Part shown: positions 45,559-54,233 of the stretch, piece after piece
Position numbering within the stretch: position 1 is the first letter of the stretch
Layout of the letters: each line of letters starts with the position of its first letter
Source of the DNA: a gamma proteobacterium HTCC2207
Lineage (GTDB): Bacteria > Pseudomonadota > Gammaproteobacteria > Pseudomonadales > Porticoccaceae
Assembly (NCBI GenBank): GCA_905182265.1
Contig: CAJJAO010000003.1
Coordinates: 1-64,000 of the forward strand
DNA: 64,000 nt
Reading direction: 5' to 3'
Made by a program: the position numbers and the translations under genes
Notes under the pieces: generated by a model
Database searches by the model: none
What the model saw: the letters and a program-made list of their open reading frames with translations, nothing else
What the model was told of the DNA's origin: nothing

Positions 45559-46416
45559 TTAACAAAAACCACTAATTTTTCTAAGACTCAAAATAACCTC
45601 TTCACTCACTGTCGAGTCGAGACTATCTTCGGTCAATGTGTTTTCGCGGCTCACACCATCGACGCTGCCAAGGCTGCTCAGATAATGCAGTAACTCAAGA
45701 TTATTCCAGTCAGCTAGCATATCGTCGTTTTTAAAATACGAGAGCATGGCAATCAAACCATGGGCGGCCCAGTTAGAGACATCGGCAATCACCAACTCGT
45801 CACACTGGGTTATAGATGGGATAATATTCAAGGCTGCGAGCGCTTCGACAACGTTACCCATACCAATTTCATTGCCGCCATCGCCAATGCCAATAGTGGG
45901 GCAGCTGGCCAAATTTAAAAATTCATCAAAGCTAGCGCAACGCGGGCTAATATTTTCGCCGCGCATATTACAGTAATTACCCTCTGCATTAAGGCCGGGA
46001 CGCTCGATAGAGACCACCAAGCTAGGGCTCAATTTTTTCAACCCTTGACGAGCCTCATGCTCTCGATTGGCATTATCTGCCACAGTAATTTGGTAAACCC
46101 TAAAGTCGGCTTTGAGGCGCTCAGCCAGTGGATCGCCGCACACCAATACTGGACTGCCACCCAATTTTTGAATGGCGCGATAAAGGGCAATAGCGCCCAG
46201 GGGGCCGTCGGTTTCAAACGTGCTGTCCACTGGAAAGCCAGTGCCAATAAGAATAGGCCCAGCAGCAGAGTTAACGGCCTGGTCAATTAAGGTTGCAGCC
46301 CGAAAAAAATAGCCAGGAGTTAGTGCAGCTTGCAGAGTTTTCATACCCCGCGGGTTTCTAGCGACCATCAGGTCTTCAATTTTTTGGCTGACTTCTTTTT
46401 GGCTGACTTCAAGCAT
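45559..46416 (-). CDS. D-glutamate cyclase-like protein (DUF4392)
   Basis: A 285-residue protein of the DUF4392 family, the C-terminal part of mammalian mitochondrial D-glutamate cyclase, which converts D-glutamate to 5-oxo-D-proline. GPILIGTGFPVDSTFETDGPLGAIALYRAI and the phosphatase-like metal site SCPTIGIGDGGNEIGMGNV are diagnostic. I start at ATG 46416, which overlaps the pxpC stop by 8 bases; the longer frame to 46473 would overlap pxpC by 65. A GAAGTCAGCCAAAAA unit is duplicated in frame near the start (VSQKEVSQK). Coupling to pxpC ties it to 5-oxoproline. Confidence 0.87.
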   Translation of the reverse strand: MLEVSQKEVSQKIEDLMVARNPRGMKTLQAALTPGYFFRAATLIDQAVNSAAGPILIGTGFPVDSTFETDGPLGAIALYRAIQKLGGSPVLVCGDPLAERLKADFRVYQITVADNANREHEARQGLKKLSPSLVVSIERPGLNAEGNYCNMRGENISPRCASFDEFLNLASCPTIGIGDGGNEIGMGNVVEALAALNIIPSITQCDELVIADVSNWAAHGLIAMLSYFKNDDMLADWNNLELLHYLSSLGSVDGVSRENTLTEDSLDSTVSEEVILSLRKISGFC

Positions 46417-47452
46417 GGTCAGCCTTGGTGTCAGCGAGGCTAACAAGTTGCGTGTTTTGGAACTGCTGTTCATCGAGTAACAACAAATTATGTGCCTGCT
46501 CTATGCCAATGGGCTCAAAGCTGACTTTGCCACCAGGGGTGAGTTGGGCGAGTTTGCCCAAGTCCAGCGACAGCACCGAGCCAATTTTTGGGTAGCCACC
46601 AATGGTCTGGCGGTCGGCGAGTAGGATAATAGGCTGACCGTCGGCGGGTATCTGAATAGCACCAAGACAAATGCCTTCAGACAGAATCCCCTTTAAGCTC
46701 GGCTTGATGGCGGGGCCATTTAAACGGTAGCCCATACGATCAGCGTTCTCGGTAACAAGATATTCTGAGGCGAAAAAAACTTGTTTTTGCAGTGCACTAA
46801 AAGCGTCTTGCTGGTATCCCAAGACCACCCTTAGATGGGCTGTGTTAGTGCGGGATAAACTTGGTCGCTGAGATTCTTCGAGACGCTGTAGGGTTGGTGG
46901 TTCAATCTCAGAGTAGGGCAGATGATCACCGGCTTGTAGTGGTTTGCCATCTTGATTTAACCCACCTAGGCTTTCCCTGGGTACGGTCGATTGGCTATTA
47001 AAAATAGGTTGCCCTTGAAAACCTCCGGCGACTGCAAGATAGCCTCGGCAGCCAGATTGGGCAAAGCCCAGATCAATGCGGTCACCTTTTTTTATTCTGT
47101 GGGTTTGCCACAGGGCGACGGGTTTTTTGTTAATGCTGAGAGGGATATCAGCACCGGTTAGGGCAATGCTGGTATTGCTATTAGCCTCTAACACTAGCCC
47201 GCCTATGGTGACTTCAATCACTGTGGTGTTCTTTTTGTCACTATCACTGTCACTGTCGCTGTCGCTGGCCTTGGCATTATTTCCATGGCCATTGTTTCCA
47301 TAGTTTGTGTTACCACAAAGTTGATTCGCCCAGCGAAAGGATTGCCTATCGAGTGGCCCGCCAGTGGTTAAGCCAATGCTGTGATGACCAAAGCGACCGC
47401 TGTCTTGTAGCAAACTAAAAATACCCGGCTGAATGACTTTTAGGCTAGCCAT
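46409..47452 (-). CDS. pxpC: 5-oxoprolinase subunit C
   Basis: Biotin-dependent-carboxyltransferase-like (KipA family) subunit that with PxpA and PxpB hydrolyses 5-oxoproline to glutamate using ATP. LKVIQPGIFSLLQDSGRFGHHSIGLTTGGPLDRQSFRWAN is the family start. Length 347 includes a low-complexity insert (about 50–77) with five Ser-Asp pairs from a 6-bp repeat, in a loop where relatives have only a few residues. TAATG links it to pxpB. Confidence 0.93.
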   Translation of the reverse strand: MASLKVIQPGIFSLLQDSGRFGHHSIGLTTGGPLDRQSFRWANQLCGNTNYGNNGHGNNAKASDSDSDSDSDKKNTTVIEVTIGGLVLEANSNTSIALTGADIPLSINKKPVALWQTHRIKKGDRIDLGFAQSGCRGYLAVAGGFQGQPIFNSQSTVPRESLGGLNQDGKPLQAGDHLPYSEIEPPTLQRLEESQRPSLSRTNTAHLRVVLGYQQDAFSALQKQVFFASEYLVTENADRMGYRLNGPAIKPSLKGILSEGICLGAIQIPADGQPIILLADRQTIGGYPKIGSVLSLDLGKLAQLTPGGKVSFEPIGIEQAHNLLLLDEQQFQNTQLVSLADTKADHA

Positions 47453-48180
47453 TAAGTATCTCCCTGCAACTCGCCGCCCAAGGAAATAAAGTTTTCCCGG
47501 CTAATGGCGGTAAAACGAACTCTATCGCCCACCTGAACCGGCATGCTGGGTTCGGCATTGGGATCAAACATTCTCTGGGGGCAGAGGCCAATTAAATTCC
47601 ATCCGCCGGGGGACTGGGCGGGATAGACTGCGGTTTGTCTGTCGGCTATAGCCACAGCACCGCGGGGAACCTTCTGTCTTGGGGTAGCTAATCTAGGCGA
47701 GGCAATGCGCTCATCAACTTCACCTAGGTAGGCAAACCCTGGGGCAAAGCCAATGGCATAAACGCGATATTCAGTTTGCTGGTGAATGGCGATAACTTCT
47801 TTTACCGAGAGTTTGGCTCGGTCGGCAAGGGACTGTAAATCTGGGCCGGATTCAGTGCTGTAATAAACTGGCAGACTGACGCTGTTGCCCTGCTGTTGTG
47901 TCTGATCTTGGTCGGGCTCATTGCCAATCTTAACAATGGGCTCCCGAATGGCACTGCGAATGACACTGGTTATATAGTAGTGGTCAGTTTGTAGAGGCTG
48001 ATAGATCACCAGCAGCGAAGCGTAGGAGGGAACCAAATCTACTAGCAGGTCACCAAGCACCGTTTTCAAGTAGGCGACAGTTTGCGCAATTTGCGTAGCG
48101 ATGGCAGCACTGGGCGAATCGCCAAAGTAGACAATCAATGAATTTTCTCCGGCCACCGAGATTGAAATTGCTTTACTCAT
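47452..48180 (-). CDS. pxpB: 5-oxoprolinase subunit B
   Basis: KipI-family subunit of 242 residues. SVAGENSLIVYFGDSPSAAIATQIAQTVAYLK starts the N-terminal domain; the cyclophilin-like C-terminal part holds YAIGFAPGFAYLGEVDERIASPRLATPRQKVPRGAVAIADRQTAVYPAQSPGGWNLIG, highly conserved in PxpB. It lies between pxpA and pxpC with a TAATG junction to pxpC and 6 bases to pxpA. Confidence 0.95.
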   Translation of the reverse strand: MSKAISISVAGENSLIVYFGDSPSAAIATQIAQTVAYLKTVLGDLLVDLVPSYASLLVIYQPLQTDHYYITSVIRSAIREPIVKIGNEPDQDQTQQQGNSVSLPVYYSTESGPDLQSLADRAKLSVKEVIAIHQQTEYRVYAIGFAPGFAYLGEVDERIASPRLATPRQKVPRGAVAIADRQTAVYPAQSPGGWNLIGLCPQRMFDPNAEPSMPVQVGDRVRFTAISRENFISLGGELQGDT

Positions 48181-48186
48181 GATTAT

Positions 48187-48921
48187 CTATTGGCTAATCA
48201 GGCGGCGAATTTCTTCGATAGCATGCACGCCATCCATATTGTCGCCATGTACGCAAAGTGAGTCTGGGGCTAGAGCAATTTGATGACCGCCAATGGTAGT
48301 GACTGTGCCCTGTTCCTTAAGCTGGATTACCTGTTCAAGCATTTTTTCTCTGCTGTGTACTGCGCCTTCTTTGGCTCTTGATAACAGCGCGCCATTGTCG
48401 TCATAGCAGCGATCGGCGAAGGCTTCGAATAATACTTCAATGCCAAATGCTTTGGCCTCTTCACGATGGATGCCTGAGTCTGGAGTGGCCTGCAACATAA
48501 ATGCCAGTGGATTATGACATTCGGTGATTGCTTCCATTACGGCGCTGCGAATATGACCATCGGCCATCATGTCGTTGTAAAGCGCGCCATGGGGTTTGAC
48601 ATAGTGCACCTGCACACCGAGATTTTCGGCCATTCCAGTAAGCGCGGCAATTTGGTATTGCAGTATAGCAATTAGCTCTATGGGCGGTAATTTCATAGAC
48701 CGGCGACCGAAGCCTGCAATATCTGGGTAGCTTGGGTGGGCGCCGACCATGACATTATTACGCTTGGCTGCGAGTAGGGTTTTTTTCATTACTACTGGGT
48801 CGCCAGCATGAAAACCACAGGCAATGTTGGCCTGGTCGATAAAGGGCATAACCTTGTCATCTAGGCCCATGGTCCAGGCACCAAAGCTTTCGCCGAGATC
48901 GCAGTTTAAAAGTAATGACAT
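48187..48921 (-). CDS. pxpA: 5-oxoprolinase subunit A
   Basis: LamB/YcsF-family subunit of 244 residues. LLNCDLGESFGAWTMGLDDKVMPFIDQANIACGFHAGDPVVMKKTL and VHYVKPHGALYNDMM are the family signatures, with conserved acidic and His residues at the active site. It follows the DUF1445 gene by 4 bases. PxpABC removes 5-oxoproline, which forms spontaneously from glutamine and enzymatically from D-glutamate. Confidence 0.95.
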   Translation of the reverse strand: MSLLLNCDLGESFGAWTMGLDDKVMPFIDQANIACGFHAGDPVVMKKTLLAAKRNNVMVGAHPSYPDIAGFGRRSMKLPPIELIAILQYQIAALTGMAENLGVQVHYVKPHGALYNDMMADGHIRSAVMEAITECHNPLAFMLQATPDSGIHREEAKAFGIEVLFEAFADRCYDDNGALLSRAKEGAVHSREKMLEQVIQLKEQGTVTTIGGHQIALAPDSLCVHGDNMDGVHAIEEIRRLISQ

Positions 48922-48925
48922 AGGT

Positions 48926-49798
48926 CTAATCCGTTGGCGCGACGGTAAAGTCGCTGTTTTTGAGGTCAGTCACTAACATGCTGCCGGGACTGTGAGTAAT
49001 ACAAAAAGGAGGCTTGGCAGTTTCTAATGCTACCTGCGGTGTTACACCACAGGCCCAAAACAGTGGGTGCTCACCTTTTTTGATAGTGACTGCATCGCCG
49101 TAGTCTGGCTGGTTTATGTCGGCAATGCCAATAGTCTCTGGATTCGCGTAATGAATGGGCTCGCCATGCACAGACGGAAATCTGCCGCTAATCTCTGCGG
49201 CGCGCAGGGCGTCTTCTGGTGAAAAGGGGCGCATGCTGACGACCATGTTGCCGGAAAAAGGACCAGCGGGCATACAGTCAATATTGGTGCGATACATGGG
49301 TACATTGAGCCCTTCGCTGATGTTGCGCACATCTAGGCCGTCGGCGATTAGTGCCTCTTCAAAGGAAAAAGAACAGCCCAATAAAAATACTACTAGATCC
49401 TCATGCCACAGATCTGAAATGTCATTGGTTTCACTTTTGAGCTGGCCATTTTCAAAGACCCTATAGCTAGGGATATCGGTCCGGATATCGATATCTGCAC
49501 CCACCTCGGGCAAGCTGAACTCACCGGCTTTTGATACGGCGATAAGAGGGCATGGCTTGGGGTTGGCTTGGCAGAATGTTAAGAAATCATCTGCCCAATC
49601 GGCAGGGAGTATGACCATGTTGCACTGCACATAGCCGGCGCAGTAACCAGAGGTGTTGCCACTGTGCGCGCCGCTACGAATTTGCTCGCGTAGCTGGCTT
49701 GGAGAAATGTTTTGCAATTCTTTAGGCAATTCTTTAGGCAAGTCTTTAGGTAGCTCTTTAGGTAGCTCTTTAGGTAACTCTTTAGGTAACTTAGGCAT
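48926..49798 (-). CDS. DUF1445 family protein (putative hydro-lyase / D-glutamate cyclase N-domain)
   Basis: A 290-residue protein of the YcsI family. Homology starts at [65 protein letters not shown] and [33 protein letters not shown] are conserved. DUF1445 is the N-terminal half of mammalian D-glutamate cyclase, and the other half (DUF4392) ends this same gene run. The first 27 residues are PKEL repeats from a 12-bp tandem unit and precede the conserved domain. First gene of the pxp operon. Its exact reaction is unproven. Confidence 0.9.
   Translation of the reverse strand: MPKLPKELPKELPKELPKDLPKELPKELQNISPSQLREQIRSGAHSGNTSGYCAGYVQCNMVILPADWADDFLTFCQANPKPCPLIAVSKAGEFSLPEVGADIDIRTDIPSYRVFENGQLKSETNDISDLWHEDLVVFLLGCSFSFEEALIADGLDVRNISEGLNVPMYRTNIDCMPAGPFSGNMVVSMRPFSPEDALRAAEISGRFPSVHGEPIHYANPETIGIADINQPDYGDAVTIKKGEHPLFWACGVTPQVALETAKPPFCITHSPGSMLVTDLKNSDFTVAPTD
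49712..49798 (-). repeat. 12-bp in-frame repeat at the DUF1445 start
   Basis: CCTAAAGAGTTA-type dodecamers, about seven copies, encode [19 protein letters not shown] and onward immediately after the initiator Met. Copies differ mainly at synonymous positions. Confidence 0.9.
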
Positions 49799-49919
49799 AT
49801 CAGTAATAGCAGTTCCAACTTATTATAAACCGGAGTTTAGCAAAGCTGAGGCCTAAACTCATCAGGAGTAACCCAGAGGTGGTATAGGCTTCATAGATGG
49901 CTAGAGTTGCTTTCCCAGC

Positions 49920-50648
49920 TTAGCGCCATCGCTCGGCCCAGGCATCCAACACCCGCTCAGCATACCAGTATTGTCCATAGCTACCATTGTAGCGAGCTAA
50001 AGCATCAGCCAGACGACCCTGCTCAATGTCGAGGTAATGTTTAAGAATAGTGCAGCCATAGCGCAGATTAGTTTGCATGTTAATAAGGTTGTCTTCGGGG
50101 CGCCCAATTTCTTTTTTCCAAAACGGCATCACCTGCATTATGCCCTGAGCTCCAGCACTTGATACTGCATAGCTATCGAAGCCACTTTCTACTTCTATCA
50201 ACGCAAGGACAATTTCTGGCGATACCTTGGCCAGGGTGGCTTCGCTATGGATTAGGGTTAGCAGTTTCAGGCGCTGATCGGCGTCTTTAATCAGAGCAGA
50301 GAGGGGCAGGTCTTTTGATACTAGCCAGACTTGGGCATCATAATGATTGTCAAAGCTAGGGGCAGCGGCAGCGGCGAGTTTTAGTTTGGACACAAGCGTT
50401 GGGTCGAGGGCAGGGTCTAGAATAGCCTCTTCAATAGCCCCTAGAACATTAGCCCCTAGAACATTAGTCCCTAGAACATTAGCCCGTAGAGTATTAGAAA
50501 GCGCAGCACCAGGTTCGCCTCCCTGTAAAGGTGTGGCGAGTAACAAAACAGACAGCATGAAACAGGCAGTCCCCAGAAGTGTGTGGCCCTGCCTGTGTCC
50601 AATTCGCTTTAGGTGCCTATTTAAAAAACCTGTCTGCCATAAAGTCAT
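49920..50648 (-). CDS. Lytic transglycosylase, SLT family
   Basis: Cleaves the glycan backbone of peptidoglycan to anhydro-muropeptides. An N-terminal hydrophobic signal (about 22–40) is followed by a repeat-built linker (about 52–71, VLGAN units), then an SLT domain with catalytic Glu154 in [30 protein letters not shown] and [22 protein letters not shown] at the end. The ATG at 50648 lies within the end of proS (32-base overlap). Exported. Next to D-amino acid genes, so it may feed wall-derived D-amino acids to them (inference). Confidence 0.9.
   Translation of the reverse strand: MTLWQTGFLNRHLKRIGHRQGHTLLGTACFMLSVLLLATPLQGGEPGAALSNTLRANVLGTNVLGANVLGAIEEAILDPALDPTLVSKLKLAAAAAPSFDNHYDAQVWLVSKDLPLSALIKDADQRLKLLTLIHSEATLAKVSPEIVLALIEVESGFDSYAVSSAGAQGIMQVMPFWKKEIGRPEDNLINMQTNLRYGCTILKHYLDIEQGRLADALARYNGSYGQYWYAERVLDAWAERWR
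50435..50494 (-). repeat. 15-bp in-frame repeat in the transglycosylase gene
   Basis: TAGCCCCTAGAACAT (plus-strand view) at 50435 and 50450, then variants at 50465 and 50480; exactly 15-base period, four copies. Encodes [17 protein letters not shown] in the linker after the signal peptide. Confidence 0.92.
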
Positions 50649-52350
50649 CTAGCGCATCCATTGCTATATGTTGATTTTCCGTATCCCGCCGACCGCGGTA
50701 TTCCACAGTACCGCCTTCGAGTCCGCGGTCGCCAATGACAATACGATGAGGTATGCCGATAAGCTCGATATCTGCCAACATACCACCGAGGCGCGCTTTG
50801 GGCTCATCCATGAATAACACTTCATAGCCAGCATCGCTGAGTTTTTGGTAGAGGGTATCGCAGGCCTCTTTTACGGCCTCAGATTTGTGCATGTTGATGG
50901 GCACAATGGCTACCTGAAACGGTGCGATAGCGTCGGGCCAGATAATACCATTGTCATCATAATTCTGTTCGATAGCGGCGGCTACGATGCGGCTAACGCC
51001 AATGCCGTAGCAGCCCATACTCATGAACTGCTCTTTGCCATTTTCATCGAGAACCGTTGCTTTCATAGCCTCTGAATACTTGGTGCCGAGCTGGAAAATA
51101 TGACCCACTTCGATACCTCGTTTGATTTCGAGAATACCTTTGCCATCAGGGCTTGGGTCGCCGGCTACTACATTGCGAATATCCGCCACGGTAAATTCAC
51201 CGCAGTTAGAGGCCCAGTTAACATTGGTCAAATGGTAGCCATCGCGGTTGGCTCCACAGACAAAGTTATTTAGCTGGGCTGCACTGCGATCAACGACCAT
51301 GGTTAGGTTAAGGTCAACGGGCCCCAGTGAGCCGGGTGAGCAATTTAAGGCAGCTTTGATTTGCTCTTCGCTGGCAAAGGTTATTTCGCTAGATAGACCC
51401 AATGCGTGCTGAGCTTTCACTTCATTAAGCTCGTGGTCACCGCGCAGCATCAAGCCATATAGTTGGGTTTCGCCCTCTGCATTTTCGCCGCTCACGATAA
51501 GTGCTTTGAGTGTCTGGGTTGCATCTTTATCCATGAACTGACAGAGATCATCAATACTGTGAACACCTGGGGTGGCCAGTTCGGTCATTTCTAATGCATT
51601 AGATGTACCTTCGGCGGGCGAAGGGTCGCTTGCCACTGCCTCGGCTTTTTCAATATTCGCTGCATAATCACTTTCGGTAGAGAACACAATTGCGTCTTCC
51701 CCAGACTCGGCAAGCACATGAAACTCGTGGGAGTGGCTGCCACCAATACTGCCCGTGTCAGCAAGGACTGCGCGAAAGACTAAGCCAGCACGGGTAAAAA
51801 TCGCATTGTAGGTTTGGTACATAACGTCGTAGGTGTCTTGTAATGACTCGGCATTGGCATGGAATGAATAGGCGTCCTTCATGCAAAACTCACGAGTGCG
51901 CATTACGCCAAAACGAGGTCGGCGCTCATCACGAAATTTGGTTTGAATCTGATAAAAGTTAGCGGGCAGCTGTTTATAGCTGCTGATTTCGCTACGGATA
52001 ATGTCTGTGATGACTTCTTCGTGGGTGGGGCCGAGACAAAATTCGCGATCGTGGCGATCTTTAATGCGCAGTAATTCAGGGCCAAACTGACCCCAGCGCC
52101 CAGACTCTTTCCAGAGGTCGGCGGGTTGAACCACGGGCATCATTAATTCAAGGGCACCTGACTTATCCATTTCCTGACGCACAATGGCTTCTACTTTACG
52201 AAATACTCGCAGCCCTATGGGTAACCAAGAGTATAATCCCGAGGCAACTTTACGGATCATGCCAGCACGCAGCATCAGCTGGTGACTGATAACCTCGGCA
52301 TCGGCTGGGGATTCTTTTTTAGTGGTAATTAAGTACTTGCTGGCGCGCAT
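50617..52350 (-). CDS. proS: Prolyl-tRNA synthetase
   Basis: A class-II synthetase of 577 residues. Motif 1 lies in [35 protein letters not shown], motif 2 in [25 protein letters not shown], motif 3 in [19 protein letters not shown] YbaK-like editing insert (about 225–390) removes misacylated Ala-tRNA. The C-terminal anticodon domain ends [23 protein letters not shown]. Divergent from the HIT gene with 90 bp between. Confidence 0.97.
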   Translation of the reverse strand: MRASKYLITTKKESPADAEVISHQLMLRAGMIRKVASGLYSWLPIGLRVFRKVEAIVRQEMDKSGALELMMPVVQPADLWKESGRWGQFGPELLRIKDRHDREFCLGPTHEEVITDIIRSEISSYKQLPANFYQIQTKFRDERRPRFGVMRTREFCMKDAYSFHANAESLQDTYDVMYQTYNAIFTRAGLVFRAVLADTGSIGGSHSHEFHVLAESGEDAIVFSTESDYAANIEKAEAVASDPSPAEGTSNALEMTELATPGVHSIDDLCQFMDKDATQTLKALIVSGENAEGETQLYGLMLRGDHELNEVKAQHALGLSSEITFASEEQIKAALNCSPGSLGPVDLNLTMVVDRSAAQLNNFVCGANRDGYHLTNVNWASNCGEFTVADIRNVVAGDPSPDGKGILEIKRGIEVGHIFQLGTKYSEAMKATVLDENGKEQFMSMGCYGIGVSRIVAAAIEQNYDDNGIIWPDAIAPFQVAIVPINMHKSEAVKEACDTLYQKLSDAGYEVLFMDEPKARLGGMLADIELIGIPHRIVIGDRGLEGGTVEYRGRRDTENQHIAMDALDDFMADRFFK

Positions 52351-52440
52351 AGTTTTCTGACACTTTAGAAGGAATAATGTGCCGCCATTTTACGGGGCGT
52401 AGCTGCCGCGGTACAGGGCAAAGGGGAATAGAGAGGAAAA

Positions 52441-52863
52441 ATGTTTCAATTACATGAAAGATTATTGGCTGACACGGTGCTAATAGGCGAATTTCCATTG
52501 TCACTGGTGCTTTTAAGCAAAGATGCCAACTATCCCTGGGTGATTTTGGTGCCTGCTCGAGCGGGGGTAAAAGAAATCTACCAGCTCGACCAAGAGGATC
52601 GCCTGCAACTACTCCATGAATCCTGCCTAGTGGCCGAGGCTATGGAGGCTCTGTTTAAACCTCACAAGCTTAATATTGCGACTATTGGCAATGTGGTTCC
52701 GCAATTACATATGCACCATGTGGCGCGTTTGGAAACAGACGCTGCTTGGCCGGGACCAGTTTGGGGCGCAGTGCCAGCCTTGCAATACAGTGGAAATGTG
52801 CTGGATGATTTGGTGGCAGACATAAGGGACAGTTTGCCGAGTTTAGTAATGTCGTCAAAATAA
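52441..52863 (+). CDS. HIT-domain nucleotide hydrolase/transferase
   Basis: A 140-residue histidine-triad protein. The motif is QLHMHHVARLETDAAWPGPVWG: His90 and His92 are in place (92 is the usual nucleophile), while the third triad position is Val94 with an adjacent His93. The subfamily followed by AWPGPVWG typically has this variant. It has AGAGG before the ATG and ends at a strong terminator shared with the HU-like gene. Substrate likely a dinucleoside polyphosphate or AMP adduct, not determinable here. Confidence 0.88.
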   Translation: MFQLHERLLADTVLIGEFPLSLVLLSKDANYPWVILVPARAGVKEIYQLDQEDRLQLLHESCLVAEAMEALFKPHKLNIATIGNVVPQLHMHHVARLETDAAWPGPVWGAVPALQYSGNVLDDLVADIRDSLPSLVMSSK

Positions 52864-52866
52864 ATT

Positions 52867-52899
52867 AAAAAAAACCCCATCAGATGATGGGGTTTTTTT
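52867..52899. terminator. Bidirectional terminator between HIT and HU-like genes
   Basis: AAAACCCCATCA (52871–52882) and TGATGGGGTTTT (52885–52896) form a perfect 12-bp stem with a 2-base gap, an A-run on the left and a T-run on the right. It serves both convergent genes. Confidence 0.95.
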
Positions 52900-52931
52900 A
52901 TAAGCCACAATTAATGCATTACTGGCAATGC

Positions 52932-53618
52932 TTACTGGGCCATATCTTTAAGCCCTTTAAGAGCGTGCACCTTAACAGCAACGTTCGCTGGTTTGGCTTT
53001 GAACGAGGTCATCTTACCTGTGAACGGGTTGATGCCTTTTCGAGCTTTTTTGGCGGCCCGCTTAACGGTGGTGACTTTGACTAAACCGGCCAAAACAAAT
53101 TCGCCTACTGAGCGTTTTTTGATATGGCGTGACACAAGGATAGCGAGTTCATCAAGCACAGTGCATACCTGTTTGCGGTTTAAGCCGGCGTTAAGGGCTA
53201 GTTCATTAACGATATCTGTTTTGCTATAGCGTTCCCTGATTGCGGTCAGCTTGCGCGCTTCAGCTGCAGCTGGCTTCTTGGTGACAGTCTGCTTTTTAGC
53301 GACTGCTTTTTTGGGGGCTGCTTTTTTTGAAACAGCTTTTTTTGACACAACTTTTTTAGCAACAGCCTTCTTTGAAACGGCCTTCTTCGCAACAGCCTTC
53401 TTTGAAGCAGCTTTCTTCACAACGGTCTTCTTAGCAGCCACTTTTTTAGCAGCAGATTTTTTTGCAACAGGCTTTTTCTTTGCCGCAGCCTTTGGTTTGG
53501 CGGGAGTTTTCTTGACAGTAGATTTTTTAGTCGCGACTTTTTTAACTGCTACTTTCTTAGCGACAACTTTTTTCTTTGCTACAGCTTTCTTTTTTGCAGT
53601 ACCTTTTTTTACAGCCAT
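52932..53618 (-). CDS. HU-family DNA-binding protein with histone-H1-like tail
   Basis: A 228-residue nucleoid protein. Residues 1 to about 132 are Lys/Ala/Val-rich repeats (KKAVSKKAVAKKVV type), like the tails of eukaryotic H1 or Pseudomonas AlgP. Residues about 137–228 are an HU/IHF-like domain: TKTDIVNELALNAGLNRKQVCTVLDEL-like dimer helices, and the DNA-arm region AKKARKGINPFTGKMTSFKAKPANVAVKVHALKGLKDM. AAGGAACTT precedes the ATG. The tail DNA is a 15-bp repeat similar to that of the gene at 23739–24290. Probably compacts DNA; tail length may vary between strains. Confidence 0.88.
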   Translation of the reverse strand: MAVKKGTAKKKAVAKKKVVAKKVAVKKVATKKSTVKKTPAKPKAAAKKKPVAKKSAAKKVAAKKTVVKKAASKKAVAKKAVSKKAVAKKVVSKKAVSKKAAPKKAVAKKQTVTKKPAAAEARKLTAIRERYSKTDIVNELALNAGLNRKQVCTVLDELAILVSRHIKKRSVGEFVLAGLVKVTTVKRAAKKARKGINPFTGKMTSFKAKPANVAVKVHALKGLKDMAQ

Positions 53619-53933
53619 TGTAAGTTCCTTTGTGATTTTGGTTATCCGAATTAAACCAACCCTGAGGTAGCGCAGGTACCGTAAAACAGGGCCTCGCCAT
53701 TATTTATAGCTGCTGAATTCCAGTTGTGCCATGTATGTAGGCTTTTTTTACCGAATTTTTGTCTCTGTGCCGCTTAAACAGCCTTTTTAAGCATTCGCCA
53801 GACGCTTTGGCTGATGTATAATGCTGCGCTTTTAAATGGCTCAGGGCTTAACTTAATTGGCTCAGGGCTGATAACTCGCTCAGGGTTACTACTTTTATAG
53901 GCTCAGGGCTGTTTGGTTAAAGGAAATTGCAAA
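53619..53933. other. Divergent spacer with GCTCAGGGCT repeats
   Basis: The left part holds the promoter region of the HU-like gene, with no boxes I can assign. The right part (53839–53910) carries GCTCAGGGCT at 53839, 53860 and 53901 and GCTCAGGGTT at 53878, at 18–23 base intervals, ending just before the ribosome site of the FmdB gene. Confidence 0.85.
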
Positions 53934-54179
53934 ATGCCGATTTACGAGTATCGCTGTGGTGATTGTGATCATGAGTTCGAATCGTTGCAGAAAATGAGCG
54001 ACGATGCGCTCACTGACTGCCCCAGCTGTGCAAAGCCTGCGCTGAAGAAGTTGATCTCTGCGTCTGGGTTTCGTCTGAGTGGCAGTGGTTGGTACGAGAC
54101 CGATTTTAAGAGCGGTAAAAAGAAGAATATTAGTGGGGAGCAAAACTCTGGTGGCAGTGCGCCTGCAGCCAAAGACTAA
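53934..54179 (+). CDS. FmdB-family zinc ribbon protein
   Basis: An 81-residue protein with a single zinc ribbon: MPIYEYRCGDCDHEFESLQKMSDDALTDCPSCAKPALKKLISASGFRL, with cysteines 8, 11, 30 and 33. The Gly/Ser-rich tail ends with KD. ATG 53934 follows AAAGGAAATTGC; an upstream in-frame alternative at 53913 lies in the repeat region. It precedes aspS, its usual neighbour in gammaproteobacteria; proposed as a regulatory protein, role unproven. Confidence 0.93.
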   Translation: MPIYEYRCGDCDHEFESLQKMSDDALTDCPSCAKPALKKLISASGFRLSGSGWYETDFKSGKKKNISGEQNSGGSAPAAKD

Positions 54180-54233
54180 AACCAAATTCTATCGCTTAAT
54201 CGCGATAAGTGATTAACCTAGGAATAAAAACTG

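Noticed and set aside
53251..53670. 139-codon plus-strand Phe/Ala-rich ORF
   Set aside because: Antisense of the Lys/Ala repeats of the HU-like gene, which has the terminator and ribosome site.
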